From contig NZ_JACHDO010000001.1 in NCBI RefSeq assembly GCF_014201115.1, positions 930,001-994,000 of the forward strand: 64,000 bases of DNA, written 5' to 3'. Source of the DNA: Nocardiopsis metallicus (GTDB taxonomy: Bacteria; Actinomycetota; Actinomycetes; Streptosporangiales; Streptosporangiaceae). The position numbers were made by a program, and so were the translations under genes. The notes under the pieces are model-generated. The model did not search any database, was not told the origin of the DNA, and was given only the letters and a program-made list of their open reading frames with translations. Below are positions 45,991-54,309 of the stretch, piece by piece; position 1 is the stretch's first letter, and every line of letters starts with the position of its first letter.

Positions 45991-47172
45991 CTATCCGGTC
46001 ACCAGGGTCAGCCCCCAGGAGGTGAGCATCGGGTTCAGTCTCTGGAAGAAGGTGGTGCCGCCGGTGGCGCAGTTGCCGGAGCCGCCGGAGATGACGCCCT
46101 GGGCCTGGGAACCGGCCACCACGGGCGCCCCGGACTCACCCGGCTCCGCGCACAGGGTGGTCCTGGTCAGTCCGGTGACGGTCCCCGCCGGGTAGCTGAC
46201 CGTCTGCCCGCGCGCCTCGATCGTGCCGCAGCGCCACCCGTTGACAGGCGCCGAAGCGCACACGGCCGAGCCGATCGGCGCCTCCTGGGAGCCGGTGACG
46301 CTGTGGTAGCCCCCTGAACTCCAGAGCTCGATCCAGGGGGTGAGGGTCCATTCCGGGCCCACCCGCACGAAGGCGCCGTCCCAGCCGGGGAACTGCGAGC
46401 GCTGGAACACCCCCAGGGCCGCGCCCTCGGAGTCGAGCGCGGTGGCGCCCACCCGACCGCAGTGCCCGGCGGTGATGAAACCGCCCTGGCCGCCGGAGGT
46501 GACGGCGGAGAACCCGATGACGCACTGGGCCGACCCCACGCGGAAGGGATGCCCGCCGATGAGCTCGGAGTAGGGCGTCGGGGCGTGGTCGACCTCCACC
46601 ACGCGCACGGCGTCGGAGTCCGTCCCGGCCTCCTCCAGCAGGGCGTCGGCGGCGGCCGGGGCCAGCGCCTCGACCACGACCAGGCCCCGTTCGGTGTCGG
46701 GGTACCAGCCGGTGACGCCCTCGGGCACGGGCACTTTCTCGAGGGCGGCCATGGTCGCGGCCGGGTCCTCGTCGACCACACGGGTGTTCGCCCCGGTCGC
46801 CTCGACCGCCGCGACGGCGGCGGGGTCGGAGACCAGGACGGTGAGGCTGAGGGTTTCGGTGTCGAAGAGGGCGTCGACGTAGGCCTGTCCGGCGGCCGAG
46901 GCGGCGCTCTCCTGGACCGCCAGGGCCTCTTCCTGGGCTTCCAGGAGCTGTTCGGCCGTGGTGGGGTCCAGCCCGAGGTCGCGGGCCAGTGCCTCGGTCG
47001 CGGTGGCGGCGGGGGCGTCCGCCGCGGGTTCGGGGGTCTCGGTGGTGGCGGCCTGGGCAGGGGCGGTGGCACCGGCCAGGGCCAGGCCCAGGACGACGGA
47101 CAGGGCGCGGCCGTGGCGGATGCGGCTGGGTTCGGGGAATCTTGGGGCGGGGGATACGGGGGAAGGGCGCAT
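45991..47172 (-). CDS. Secreted alpha-lytic-type serine protease 2, divergent
   Basis: A 393-residue pre-pro-protease of family S1E, more diverged than its two neighbours. A signal peptide (ALSVVLGLALAGATAPAQAA) and a propeptide of about 160 residues precede a mature region starting SELIGGHPFRVGSAQCVIGF. The triad is His in ITAGHCG, Asp in WDGAFVRV and Ser in AEPGESGAPVVAG. The usual GDSGGS around the nucleophile is GESGAP here, which would alter the S1 pocket and oxyanion hole. ATG 47172 follows GGAGAGCAGAGGAC; the upstream in-frame extension is Arg-rich and not signal-like. It lacks the palindrome and upstream element found before proteases 1 and 3, so it is probably regulated differently. 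Confidence 0.88.
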   Translation of the reverse strand: MRPSPVSPAPRFPEPSRIRHGRALSVVLGLALAGATAPAQAATTETPEPAADAPAATATEALARDLGLDPTTAEQLLEAQEEALAVQESAASAAGQAYVDALFDTETLSLTVLVSDPAAVAAVEATGANTRVVDEDPAATMAALEKVPVPEGVTGWYPDTERGLVVVEALAPAAADALLEEAGTDSDAVRVVEVDHAPTPYSELIGGHPFRVGSAQCVIGFSAVTSGGQGGFITAGHCGRVGATALDSEGAALGVFQRSQFPGWDGAFVRVGPEWTLTPWIELWSSGGYHSVTGSQEAPIGSAVCASAPVNGWRCGTIEARGQTVSYPAGTVTGLTRTTLCAEPGESGAPVVAGSQAQGVISGGSGNCATGGTTFFQRLNPMLTSWGLTLVTG

Positions 47173-47328
47173 GTCCTCTGCTCTCCTGAGAGGGAAACGG
47201 GGGCGGAGCAGGTGCTGCGGTCCGCGCGGTGCGCGGCCGCTGTTGGTCCTACCCCGGTGTGGCCGCGTCGTCACCGGCGGTCGTGCGGGGCCCTGGGCGG
47301 CTGGGGGACGAGGGCCGGGAAACGAGAA

Positions 47329-47360
47329 CGCCCCCGCCCGCCGGGTGGCGGACGGGGGCG
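47329..47360 (-). terminator. Terminator after secreted protease 3
   Basis: CGCCCCCG/CGGGGGCG (47329-47336 with 47353-47360) encloses CCGCC/GGCGG, with one G-U pair in the minus-strand RNA and a GGGT loop. It mirrors the terminator of protease 1. Confidence 0.7.
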
Positions 47361-47386
47361 CGGTGTGATGCGGGCCGGCTGGACGC

Positions 47387-48538
47387 CTAGCTCGTGACGA
47401 GGCTGAGGTTCCAGCTGCTCAGCGCCGGACCGACCTCCTGGTAGTACGTGGTACCACCGAAGGTGCAGTTGCCGGAGCCGCCCGAGGTCATGCCCTGGGC
47501 CTGGTCGCCAGCGATGAACGAACCGCCGGAGTCGCCGGGCTCGGCGCACACGTTGGTCCGGGTCATGTCGTTGACCGTGCCCTCGGGGTAGCTCACCGAC
47601 TGGCCGCGGGCCTCGATGGTCCCGCAGTGCCAACCGGTGGTGGAACCCGAACGGCACACGGCCGAGCCGATCGGCGCCTGGCTGGAGCCGCCGACGGTCT
47701 GGGTGCCACCGGCGCTGTACATGTTGACCAGGTTGGTGACGGTCCAGTTGGACGTGGCGCGAACGTAGGCGGCGTCGTTGCCCGGGAAGACGGACCGCTC
47801 GAACACACCGGAACCGCTGCCGTCCCCGCTCTCGGCGGGGGTGCCGACCGTGCCGCAGTGGCCGGCCGTGACGAATCCGTCGTTGCCCGAGCTGTCGGTG
47901 ACCGCGAACCCGATGGAGCAGCGACCGCCGCCCATGAAGTACGCGTCGCCGCCGACGATGTCGGCGTACAGCTCGGGCGCCTCGTCGGTCTGCTCCACCT
48001 GGACGGTGGAGGCGTTCACACCCGCGGCCTCGATGAGGCTCTCGGCACCGGCGGTGTCGGTGGCCTCGATGACGACCGTGTCGCTGGCGACATCGGGGTA
48101 CCAGCCCACGACGCCCGGCTGGGTCCCGGCCGCGTCGAGCTCGTCGATGATGGCCGCCAGGCCCTCGGTGCCGTGTGAGACCAGTTCGGCCTCGGCGCCC
48201 GCGGCCTCGACGTCGGACACCGCGGCGCTGTCCGTCACCAGGACGGTCAGTTCCAGGGTGTCGGTGTCGAACACGGAGCCGCCGTAGGCGTCTCCGGCGG
48301 CCTCGGCCGCCGCCGTGTCGATCCCGTAGGCCTCCTGCTGGGCCTCGAGCAGGGTTTCGGCCTCGAACGGGGTGAGGCCGAAGTCCCTCTCAAGGGCTTC
48401 CTGCATGGTGGCCGCCTCGCCCTGCGGTGAGGGCTCGGCGGGAACGGTCACGGCAGAGGCACCGGGGGCGACCGAGAGCGCGAGCCCGAAGGCCAGCGCT
48501 CCCGTGCCGATCGCGGAGATAACGGGGGAGGGTCGCAT
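47387..48538 (-). CDS. Secreted alpha-lytic-type serine protease 3 (S1E, NAPase-like)
   Basis: A 383-residue pre-pro-protease closely related to protease 1. The signal peptide (SAIGTGALAFGLALSVAPGA) and the propeptide with VFDTDTLELTVLVTD match it in order. The mature part begins ADIVGGDAYFMGGGRCSIGF. The triad is His in VTAGHCG, Asp in PGNDAAYVR and Ser in EPGDSGGSFIAG, and the cysteine pairs are complete. The leader AAGGAGAGTAGGGATCA before the ATG differs from that of protease 1 by only a few bases. It is a monocistronic minus-strand gene. Confidence 0.93.
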   Translation of the reverse strand: MRPSPVISAIGTGALAFGLALSVAPGASAVTVPAEPSPQGEAATMQEALERDFGLTPFEAETLLEAQQEAYGIDTAAAEAAGDAYGGSVFDTDTLELTVLVTDSAAVSDVEAAGAEAELVSHGTEGLAAIIDELDAAGTQPGVVGWYPDVASDTVVIEATDTAGAESLIEAAGVNASTVQVEQTDEAPELYADIVGGDAYFMGGGRCSIGFAVTDSSGNDGFVTAGHCGTVGTPAESGDGSGSGVFERSVFPGNDAAYVRATSNWTVTNLVNMYSAGGTQTVGGSSQAPIGSAVCRSGSTTGWHCGTIEARGQSVSYPEGTVNDMTRTNVCAEPGDSGGSFIAGDQAQGMTSGGSGNCTFGGTTYYQEVGPALSSWNLSLVTS

Positions 48539-48648
48539 TGATCCCTACTCTCCTTGGGGAATGGGCGGGGGTTGGGGTTCGGAATCCTCTGGGGAGAGGG
48601 GTCCGGCCCCGTGGGTCGGGGCCCTCGGACGCGCCAGGGGCCCCTTTG

Positions 48649-48708
48649 GTTTACCGAGACAGCCGGTAAACGAGGCACCACCATAAGTGCGCAAGTTGGA
48701 CAGCGAAA
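48649..48708 (-). promoter_or_regulatory. Promoter and palindromic operator of secreted protease 3
   Basis: The minus-strand -10 box TATGGT (48685-48680) and the palindrome GTTTACCG-N7-CGGTAAAC (48649-48671) lie exactly 3093 bases from their counterparts before protease 1. The leader between the palindrome and the ATG is 48 bases longer than in protease 1. Confidence 0.65.
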
Positions 48709-48853
48709 GCCCGGGCAAGCCGCAAATTCACTTAGGCGACAAGAGGATCATCCGATGAAAGGCTCTATTGCGGGTCTTACTCTGGGTGACGTGGCGCCTG
48801 ACCTCCTCGTTCGGTCACGCACTGTATGCGGATCACAAACCCGCGAGTAGGTC

Positions 48854-48941
48854 AAGGGGTCCAATGTGGCCGGATCCGGACGCTGGTACGTCGTACCATC
48901 CGTGATGGAACGGACACGGAGAAGTAATTCGCGTGGTCAGG
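48854..48941. promoter_or_regulatory. Conserved upstream element with GGTAC-N3-GTACC, copy 2
   Basis: The gap-free counterpart of 45761-45848. The palindrome is GGTACGTCGTACC at 48885-48897, extended to TGGTACGTCGTACCA. It lies 316-403 bases upstream of protease 3 and 320-410 bases upstream of pup on the other strand, so it could serve either promoter. The rest of 48942-49200 holds nothing recognised. Confidence 0.6.
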
Positions 48942-49200
48942 GTTGTGTGTTGCGCGAAGATCATGTGCGCGATGAGAACAAAGGTTTGGTTTTCGAACAG
49001 GTGTGGAAGCCGGGCCCGCGTGCGCCGTCACCAACCGTCGCCGGGGTGCCGGCCGGTATCGCGCGGAACCCGCGCGCATCCCCGAACGCACCCCTGTTCG
49101 AGGACACGCCCGAGCCCGATCCGCGTCCGGTGTCACTCCGGGTGCGCGCACTCGGGACGATTTCGAGGTAACTAGCGGGTATCGGGCCTGAGGAACACGG

Positions 49201-49230
49201 TTGAGCCGGGTGCCGTTGGGCCAAGATAAG
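49201..49230 (+). promoter_or_regulatory. Candidate promoter of pup
   Basis: TTGAGC (49201-49206) and GATAAG (49225-49230) are separated by 18 bases and would place the start about 25 bases before the pup ATG, leaving room for the GGGAGGT ribosome site. Confidence 0.45.
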
Positions 49231-49261
49231 GGCGAGAGCCCCGAACGGGAGGTAGCAACAT

Positions 49262-49462
49262 ATGGCGAACGACAGCGGCGGCCAGAAGCACTCGTCACGC
49301 CGTGACGAGGAGGTCGAGGAGACCGAGGCCTCGGCCGAGGCCCAGGAGCGCAACGAGAAGCTCGACGAGGACGTCGACGACATCCTGGACGAGATCGACG
49401 ACGTGCTGGAGAGCAACGCCGAGGACTTCGTGCGCCAGTTCGTGCAGAAGGGCGGTCAGTGA
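49262..49462 (+). CDS. pup: Prokaryotic ubiquitin-like protein Pup
   Basis: A 66-residue, acidic, largely disordered protein that is attached to lysines of target proteins and marks them for the proteasome. The N-terminus is a Ser/Arg/Glu-rich unfolded part. The C-terminal half (residues about 28-60) is the helix-forming region that binds the Mpa coiled coil, with DDILDEIDDVLESNAEDFV. The C-terminus is VQKGGQ: the terminal Gln must be deamidated by Dop before PafA can ligate it. GGGAGGT lies 9 bases before the ATG. It is normally next to dop; here 5.9 kb of opposite-strand genes lie between them. Confidence 0.97.
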   Translation: MANDSGGQKHSSRRDEEVEETEASAEAQERNEKLDEDVDDILDEIDDVLESNAEDFVRQFVQKGGQ

Positions 49463-49533
49463 CCGTCGGGTTCGCTGACAGCGCACCCGGGCACCAGCGG
49501 CCCCGGCGCGCACGGGTTTAGGGTCAAACTCAT

Positions 49534-49617
49534 CGGCCGGTGCCATCTCGCCGGCCGTCAGACCACAGACAGACGGACGACAGGCGCCCCACCCGCCCCC
49601 GAGACGGGGTGGGGCGC
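49534..49617 (+). terminator. Two hairpins between pup and prcB (terminator or attenuator)
   Basis: CGGCCGG/CCGGCCG (49534-49540 with 49551-49557) and a stronger 11-bp stem GCGCCCCACCC/GGGTGGGGCGC (49584-49594 with 49607-49617) lie in the 171-base gap. The second ends a few bases before the prcB ribosome site. They may end most pup transcripts and let a fraction read into prcBA. Confidence 0.6.
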
Positions 49618-49633
49618 GAGTGGAGGGAGTCGC

Positions 49634-50482
49634 GTGTTCGAAGGTTTCGAGGGCGGACGGATGTCGGCCGCTTTCATGAGTGCGGGGACCTCGTCCTTCA
49701 CCGAGTTTCTTCGGGAGGTCAAGCCCGACCTGCTGCCCGGCCAGCACCTGGGTTCGGGTGGGGCGGTCAAGGCCGAGCACCTCACCCCGGACGCGACGAC
49801 CATCGTCGCCCTGACCTTCCCCGGCGGCGTCCTGCTGGCCGGTGACCGGCGCGCCACCCAGGGCAACGTCATCGCCAACCGGGACATGGACAAGCTCTTC
49901 CGCACGGACGAGTTCTCCGCGGTGGCCATCGCCGGTTCAGCCGGGATCGGCATCGAGCTGGCCAAGCTCTACCAGGTCGAGCTCGAACACTACGAGAAGC
50001 TGGAGGGGCGCTCGCTGTCCCTCGAGGGTAAGGCGAACAAGCTCGCCCAGATGGTACGCGGCAACCTCGGCATGGCCATGCAGGGCTTCGTCGTGATCCC
50101 CCTGCTGGTCGGCTTCGACGAGAACACCGAACAGGGACGGGTGTTCAGCTACGACGCCGTGGGCGGCCGCTACGAGGAGCACCGCTACTACTCCGTCGGT
50201 TCCGGCTCGGTCTACGCCAAGGGCTCCATCAAGAAGCTCTACCGCGAGGACCTGGACGAGACCACGGCGATCAGGGTCGCGCTGGAGGCGCTCTACGACG
50301 CCGCCGACGACGACTCCGCCACCGGCGGTCCCGACCTGCACCGCAAGATCTTCCCCCTGGTCGACGTCATCACCGAGGACGGCCACCGGCGGATCTCCGC
50401 CGACGAGGTCGCCCGCCTGGCCACGGAGGTGGTCGAGGGGCGCGCCGCCGACCCGGACGGTCCCAAGGCCCGATTGGGCTGA
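49634..50482 (+). CDS. prcB: 20S proteasome beta subunit PrcB
   Basis: A 282-residue precursor of the catalytic subunit. The propeptide (about residues 1-54) is removed before the nucleophile Thr55, at [19 protein letters not shown], exposing the active-site threonine as in other actinobacteria. The remaining beta fold includes [16 protein letters not shown] and [17 protein letters not shown], with Lys and Ser residues of the active site. GTG 49634 has GGAGGGAG upstream. It is followed 84 bases later by prcA. Confidence 0.95.
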   Translation: MFEGFEGGRMSAAFMSAGTSSFTEFLREVKPDLLPGQHLGSGGAVKAEHLTPDATTIVALTFPGGVLLAGDRRATQGNVIANRDMDKLFRTDEFSAVAIAGSAGIGIELAKLYQVELEHYEKLEGRSLSLEGKANKLAQMVRGNLGMAMQGFVVIPLLVGFDENTEQGRVFSYDAVGGRYEEHRYYSVGSGSVYAKGSIKKLYREDLDETTAIRVALEALYDAADDDSATGGPDLHRKIFPLVDVITEDGHRRISADEVARLATEVVEGRAADPDGPKARLG

Positions 50483-50566
50483 CACGGCTGAGCTGACACA
50501 GCTGAGCCGCGGCGGCCACCGCCCCCCACCCAGACTTCTCCCTACTAGGTAAGGAAACGATCCGCG

Positions 50567-51346
50567 GTGTCGATGCCGTTCTACGTCGCCCCCGAACAGC
50601 AGATGAAGGACAAGGCGGACTACGCGCGCAAGGGCATCGCGCGCGGCCGCAGCGCCGTCGTTCTGCAGTACGAGGGCGGAATCCTGCTGGTGGCGGACAA
50701 CATGTCCCGCACACTGCACAAGATCAGCGAGCTCTACGACCGCATCGGGTTCGCGGCGGTCGGCCGCTACCCCGAGTTCGAGAACCTACGCCTGATGGGC
50801 GTCCGTTTCGCCGACGTACGCGGGTACCAGTTCGACCGCCGCGACGTCAGCGGCCGTCAGCTCGCCAACATCTACGCCCAGACCCTGGGCACCGTCTTCA
50901 GTGAGAGCCTCAAGCCCTGGGAGGTCGAGATCGTCGTCGCCGAGGTCGGCGACACCGCGGCCGAGGACGAGATCTACCGCATCACCTTCGACGGGTCCAT
51001 CGTCGACGAACAGGGCTTCGTCGCGGTGGGCGGCTCCTCGGAGCACGTGTCCAGTCAGCTCAAGGACCGGTTCGCCGCCGACGCCCCGCTCAGCGCGGCG
51101 CTGAACGCGGCCACCCACGCCCTGGCCCACGAGAACGGTGAGGAGCGCGAACTGGAGGCCGGCAACCTGGAGGTCGCCATCCTGGAGCGGTCCAGGCAGC
51201 ACCGGAAGTTCCGCCGCATCCACGGCAGCCGCCTGACCGCCCTCATCGAGGAGGGCAAGCGGGGCACAGCCGCGACCGCCGCCGAGACCGCCGCCGACAG
51301 CGGAGAGGGCAACGGAACCGGCGACGCGGACGAGGCCGACAAGTGA
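50567..51346 (+). CDS. prcA: 20S proteasome alpha subunit PrcA
   Basis: A 259-residue subunit that forms the outer rings and gate of the proteasome. The N-terminal gate segment MSMPFYVAPEQQMKDKADYA and the conserved RSAVVLQYEGGILLVADN are typical; GTVFSESLKPWEVEIVVAEVG marks the alpha-specific core. The last 30 residues are an Ala/Thr/Glu/Asp-rich disordered tail. AAGGAAACG lies about 10 bases before the GTG at 50567; an ATG at 50573 is the alternative start. It is part of the prcB-prcA-pafA cluster. Confidence 0.94.
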   Translation: MSMPFYVAPEQQMKDKADYARKGIARGRSAVVLQYEGGILLVADNMSRTLHKISELYDRIGFAAVGRYPEFENLRLMGVRFADVRGYQFDRRDVSGRQLANIYAQTLGTVFSESLKPWEVEIVVAEVGDTAAEDEIYRITFDGSIVDEQGFVAVGGSSEHVSSQLKDRFAADAPLSAALNAATHALAHENGEERELEAGNLEVAILERSRQHRKFRRIHGSRLTALIEEGKRGTAATAAETAADSGEGNGTGDADEADK

Positions 51347-51456
51347 TCTGAGATCGAAGAGGTGGTGCGGCGCCACACGGGCGCCGCACCGGGGCCGGGC
51401 GGGTGTGGGCGACGCGGCCCCGTCGTCCGCACCAGACGGGAAGTTGGTGAGGCCGC

Positions 51457-52815
51457 GTGGAACGACGGATCTTCGGGCTGGAGAACGAGTACGGGGTCAC
51501 GTGTACCTTTCGGGGGCAGCGCCGGCTGTCTCCGGACGAGGTCGCCCGGTACCTGTTCCGGAGGGTGGTCTCCTGGGGGCGCAGCAGCAACGTGTTCCTG
51601 CGCAACGGCGCCCGCCTGTACCTGGACGTGGGCAGCCACCCCGAGTACGCCACCCCCGAATGCGACAGCCTCGTGGACCTGGTGGCCCACGACAAGGCCG
51701 GTGAGCGCATCCTGGAGGGGCTGCAGGTCGACGCCGAGCAGCGCCTGCACGAGGAGGGCATCGCCGGGGACATCTACCTGTTCAAGAACAACACCGACTC
51801 GGCGGGCAACTCCTACGGCTGCCACGAGAACTACCTCGTCGGCAGACACGGGGAGTTCGGCCGCCTCGCCGACGTCCTGATCCCCTTCCTGGTCACCCGG
51901 CAGATCATCTGCGGAGCCGGAAAGGTGCTGCAGACCCCCCGGGGAGCGCTGTTCTGCGTCAGCCAGCGCGCCGAGCACATCTGGGAGGGCGTCTCCTCCG
52001 CGACCACCCGGTCCCGTCCCATCATCAACACCCGCGACGAACCCCACGCCGACGCCGAGCGGTTCCGGCGCCTGCACGTCATCGTGGGCGACTCCAACAT
52101 GAGCGAGACCACCACCCTCCTCAAGCTGGGCTCGACCGACCTCGTGCTGCGGATGATCGAGGCCGGGGTGGTCATGCGCGACTACACGCTGGAGAACCCC
52201 ATCCGGGCGATCCGCGAGGTCAGCCACGACATGACCGGCCGCCGCAAGGTGCGCCTGGCCAACGGCCGCGAGGCCAGCGCGCTGGAGATCCAGCGCGAGT
52301 ACCTGGAGAAGGTGCAGAGCTACGTGGACCGGCACGGGACCGACGCGGTGGGCAAGCGCGTCCTGGACCTGTGGCAGCGCACCCTGGAGGCGGTGGAGAC
52401 CCAGAACCTGGAGACGGTCCAGCGCGAGATCGACTGGGTCGCCAAGTACATGCTGCTGGAGCGCTACCGGGACAAGCACGACCTGTCGCTGTCCTCGCCC
52501 AGGGTGGCCCAGCTCGACCTGACCTACCACGACATCCACCGCGAACGCGGGCTGTTCTACCTGATGCAAAAGCGCGGGCAGATGGACCGGGTGGTGGGGG
52601 ACCTGAAGATCTTCGAGGCCAAGTCGGTGCCCCCGCAGACCACCCGGGCACGGCTGCGCGGTGAGTTCATCCGCCGCGCCCAGGAGCAGCGGCGCGACTT
52701 CACCGTCGACTGGGTACACCTCAAGCTCAACGACCAGGCGCAGCGCACCGTGCTGTGCAAGGACCCGTTCAAGTCCGTGGACGAACGGGTGGAGAAGTTG
52801 ATCGCCGGGATGTGA
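51457..52815 (+). CDS. pafA: Pup-protein ligase PafA
   Basis: The 452-residue ligase that forms the isopeptide bond between the C-terminal Glu of deamidated Pup and substrate lysines, using ATP. The nucleotide-binding start [16 protein letters not shown] and catalytic base Asp57 in [15 protein letters not shown] match the family. The shared block [19 protein letters not shown] follows, and the C-terminal Pup-contact domain ends ...[11 protein letters not shown]. It lacks the Dop-specific insertion. It starts at GTG 51457, 110 bases after prcA, and is probably co-transcribed. Confidence 0.95.
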   Translation: MERRIFGLENEYGVTCTFRGQRRLSPDEVARYLFRRVVSWGRSSNVFLRNGARLYLDVGSHPEYATPECDSLVDLVAHDKAGERILEGLQVDAEQRLHEEGIAGDIYLFKNNTDSAGNSYGCHENYLVGRHGEFGRLADVLIPFLVTRQIICGAGKVLQTPRGALFCVSQRAEHIWEGVSSATTRSRPIINTRDEPHADAERFRRLHVIVGDSNMSETTTLLKLGSTDLVLRMIEAGVVMRDYTLENPIRAIREVSHDMTGRRKVRLANGREASALEIQREYLEKVQSYVDRHGTDAVGKRVLDLWQRTLEAVETQNLETVQREIDWVAKYMLLERYRDKHDLSLSSPRVAQLDLTYHDIHRERGLFYLMQKRGQMDRVVGDLKIFEAKSVPPQTTRARLRGEFIRRAQEQRRDFTVDWVHLKLNDQAQRTVLCKDPFKSVDERVEKLIAGM

Positions 52816-52880
52816 GAACCGGGTGTGAATCCGGTGTGAGCGCTGTGTGGGCGCTGTGTGGGCGCACGACCCGTGTGCGC

Positions 52881-52921
52881 GGGCCCCGTGGGACGGCTGG
52901 AGACGGCTCCCCGCGGGGCCC
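52881..52921 (+). terminator. Terminator after pafA
   Basis: GGGCCCCG/CGGGGCCC (52881-52888 with 52914-52921) has a 25-nt partly structured loop, 65 bases after the stop codon. Confidence 0.55.
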
Positions 52922-53054
52922 TGACTTTCCGGAAGCTCATGATCTGTGTTCCCATGGGCCGAAAACCGGGATCGTCAGCTCCCAGGGGCTGGCCGCACTC
53001 CGACTGTTCGGTAGTGTGACCCTGTCCTGAGCCGGAAATCAGAGGTTGTGACCC

Positions 53055-54191
53055 ATGCACCGACGTGTTGCCGCCCTCGCGGTGCCACTGACCGCCGTTA
53101 CCTTGGTGGTCTCCAGCTGCGCATCGATCCCGGAGGAGTGGCGTACCCCCGCCTTCCTGCGCATGAACGACGACGCGCTCGACTCTCGGCTGCCCGAGGT
53201 CACCGGAGACGTCGGTGAGGAACCCGAGGTCACCTTCCCCGACATCGAGCCGCCGGACGAGGAGATCTCCGGTGTGGTCAGCAAGGGGTCCGGTGAGGAC
53301 GCGCTGGTCGGCGCGGACGACCTCGTCATCGCCAACGTCGCCCAGTACCAGTGGACGGCGCCCGGTGAGGGTGAGCCGGTCGAGGGCCAGTCCAGCTACG
53401 AGAGCGGCGCCCCGGACCTGATCCGCATGGACCAGATGCCCGAGTACATCACCGACACCCTCATCAGCCAGCCCCTGGGCAGCCGCGCGGTCTACGTCTT
53501 CCCCGCGCTGAGCTCCGAGGAGATCGCGCAGGCCGAGGCGATGGGCCAGGAGGCGCCCGAGGGCGCCAGCGTCCTGGTGATCGACATGATCGACCGCTTC
53601 AGCCAGGGCGCCGTGGTGCCGGGCGAGCAGACCAACGACGGCGGCGGCGACCTGCCCACGGTGACGCAGGACGGCCGCAGCCAGCCCGAGATCGAGATCC
53701 CCGACGCGGACGCCCCCGACGAGCTGGAGGTGGTGCCGCTGATCGAGGGCGGCGGCGCCGAGGTCGAGGAGGGCCAGCAGATCATCGTCCAGTACACGGG
53801 TGTGCGCTGGGAGGCCGACGAGGACGGCAACCACGAGGTGTTCGACTCCTCGTGGAACCAGGGCGGTATCCCCTTCGACACCACCATCGGTGGCGGGGCG
53901 GTCATCCAGGGCTGGGACGAGGGCATCGTCGGCCAGAACGTCGGCGACCGCCTGATGCTCATCGTGCCCGGCGACATGGCCTACGGCGAGTCCGAGGAGG
54001 AGGCCATGGGCGCCCCCGCGGGCACACTGGTCTTCGTGGTCGACGTGCTGGGCGCCTTCGACAACGCGCCGCCGCCCGAGCCGGAGGAGTCCGAGGAGGA
54101 CGCCGAGGATGACGGGGCCGACGAGGAGGCCTCGGAGGGCGACGAGGGCGCGGACGAGGAAGCCGGCGAGTCCGAGGAGGACTCGGAGTAG
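53055..54191 (+). CDS. FKBP-type peptidyl-prolyl isomerase lipoprotein
   Basis: A 378-residue exported lipoprotein. The signal peptide ends in the lipobox TLVVSSCAS, with the lipidated Cys at about residue 22. The C-terminal FKBP domain (about residues 245-345) is clear: QIIVQYTGVRWEADEDG, FDSSWNQGGIPFDTTIGGGA, VIQGWDEGIVGQNVGDRLML, and IVPGDMAYGE. The part at residues 75-200 (VIANVAQYQW, SRAVYVFP) resembles a degenerate first FKBP-like domain without the Trp/Gly core. A highly acidic tail of about 40 residues ends the protein. An FKBP lipoprotein beside pafA is common in actinomycetes. It may help fold secreted proteins. A -10-like TAGTGT lies about 40 bases upstream of the ATG. Confidence 0.87.
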   Translation: MHRRVAALAVPLTAVTLVVSSCASIPEEWRTPAFLRMNDDALDSRLPEVTGDVGEEPEVTFPDIEPPDEEISGVVSKGSGEDALVGADDLVIANVAQYQWTAPGEGEPVEGQSSYESGAPDLIRMDQMPEYITDTLISQPLGSRAVYVFPALSSEEIAQAEAMGQEAPEGASVLVIDMIDRFSQGAVVPGEQTNDGGGDLPTVTQDGRSQPEIEIPDADAPDELEVVPLIEGGGAEVEEGQQIIVQYTGVRWEADEDGNHEVFDSSWNQGGIPFDTTIGGGAVIQGWDEGIVGQNVGDRLMLIVPGDMAYGESEEEAMGAPAGTLVFVVDVLGAFDNAPPPEPEESEEDAEDDGADEEASEGDEGADEEAGESEEDSE

Positions 54192-54219
54192 CGTCCACCC
54201 GCCGCATAGTTGAACAGCT

Positions 54220-54257
54220 GATCGCCCCCGCCGCGCCCGAGCGCGGCGGGGGCGATC
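54220..54257. terminator. Bidirectional terminator after the FKBP gene
   Basis: A perfect 17-bp stem (54220-54236 with 54241-54257) with a 4-nt loop sits between convergent genes. Confidence 0.85.
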
Positions 54258-54309
54258 GCTGTGCCGGGGGGCCTTCCGCCGTGGCCGCGGCGGGAGCGCT
54301 CGGATCAGG

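Noticed and set aside
48866..49171. A 101-codon plus-strand frame before pup
   Set aside because: It overlaps the conserved regulatory island, whose substitutions do not follow codon positions, and lacks a ribosome site.
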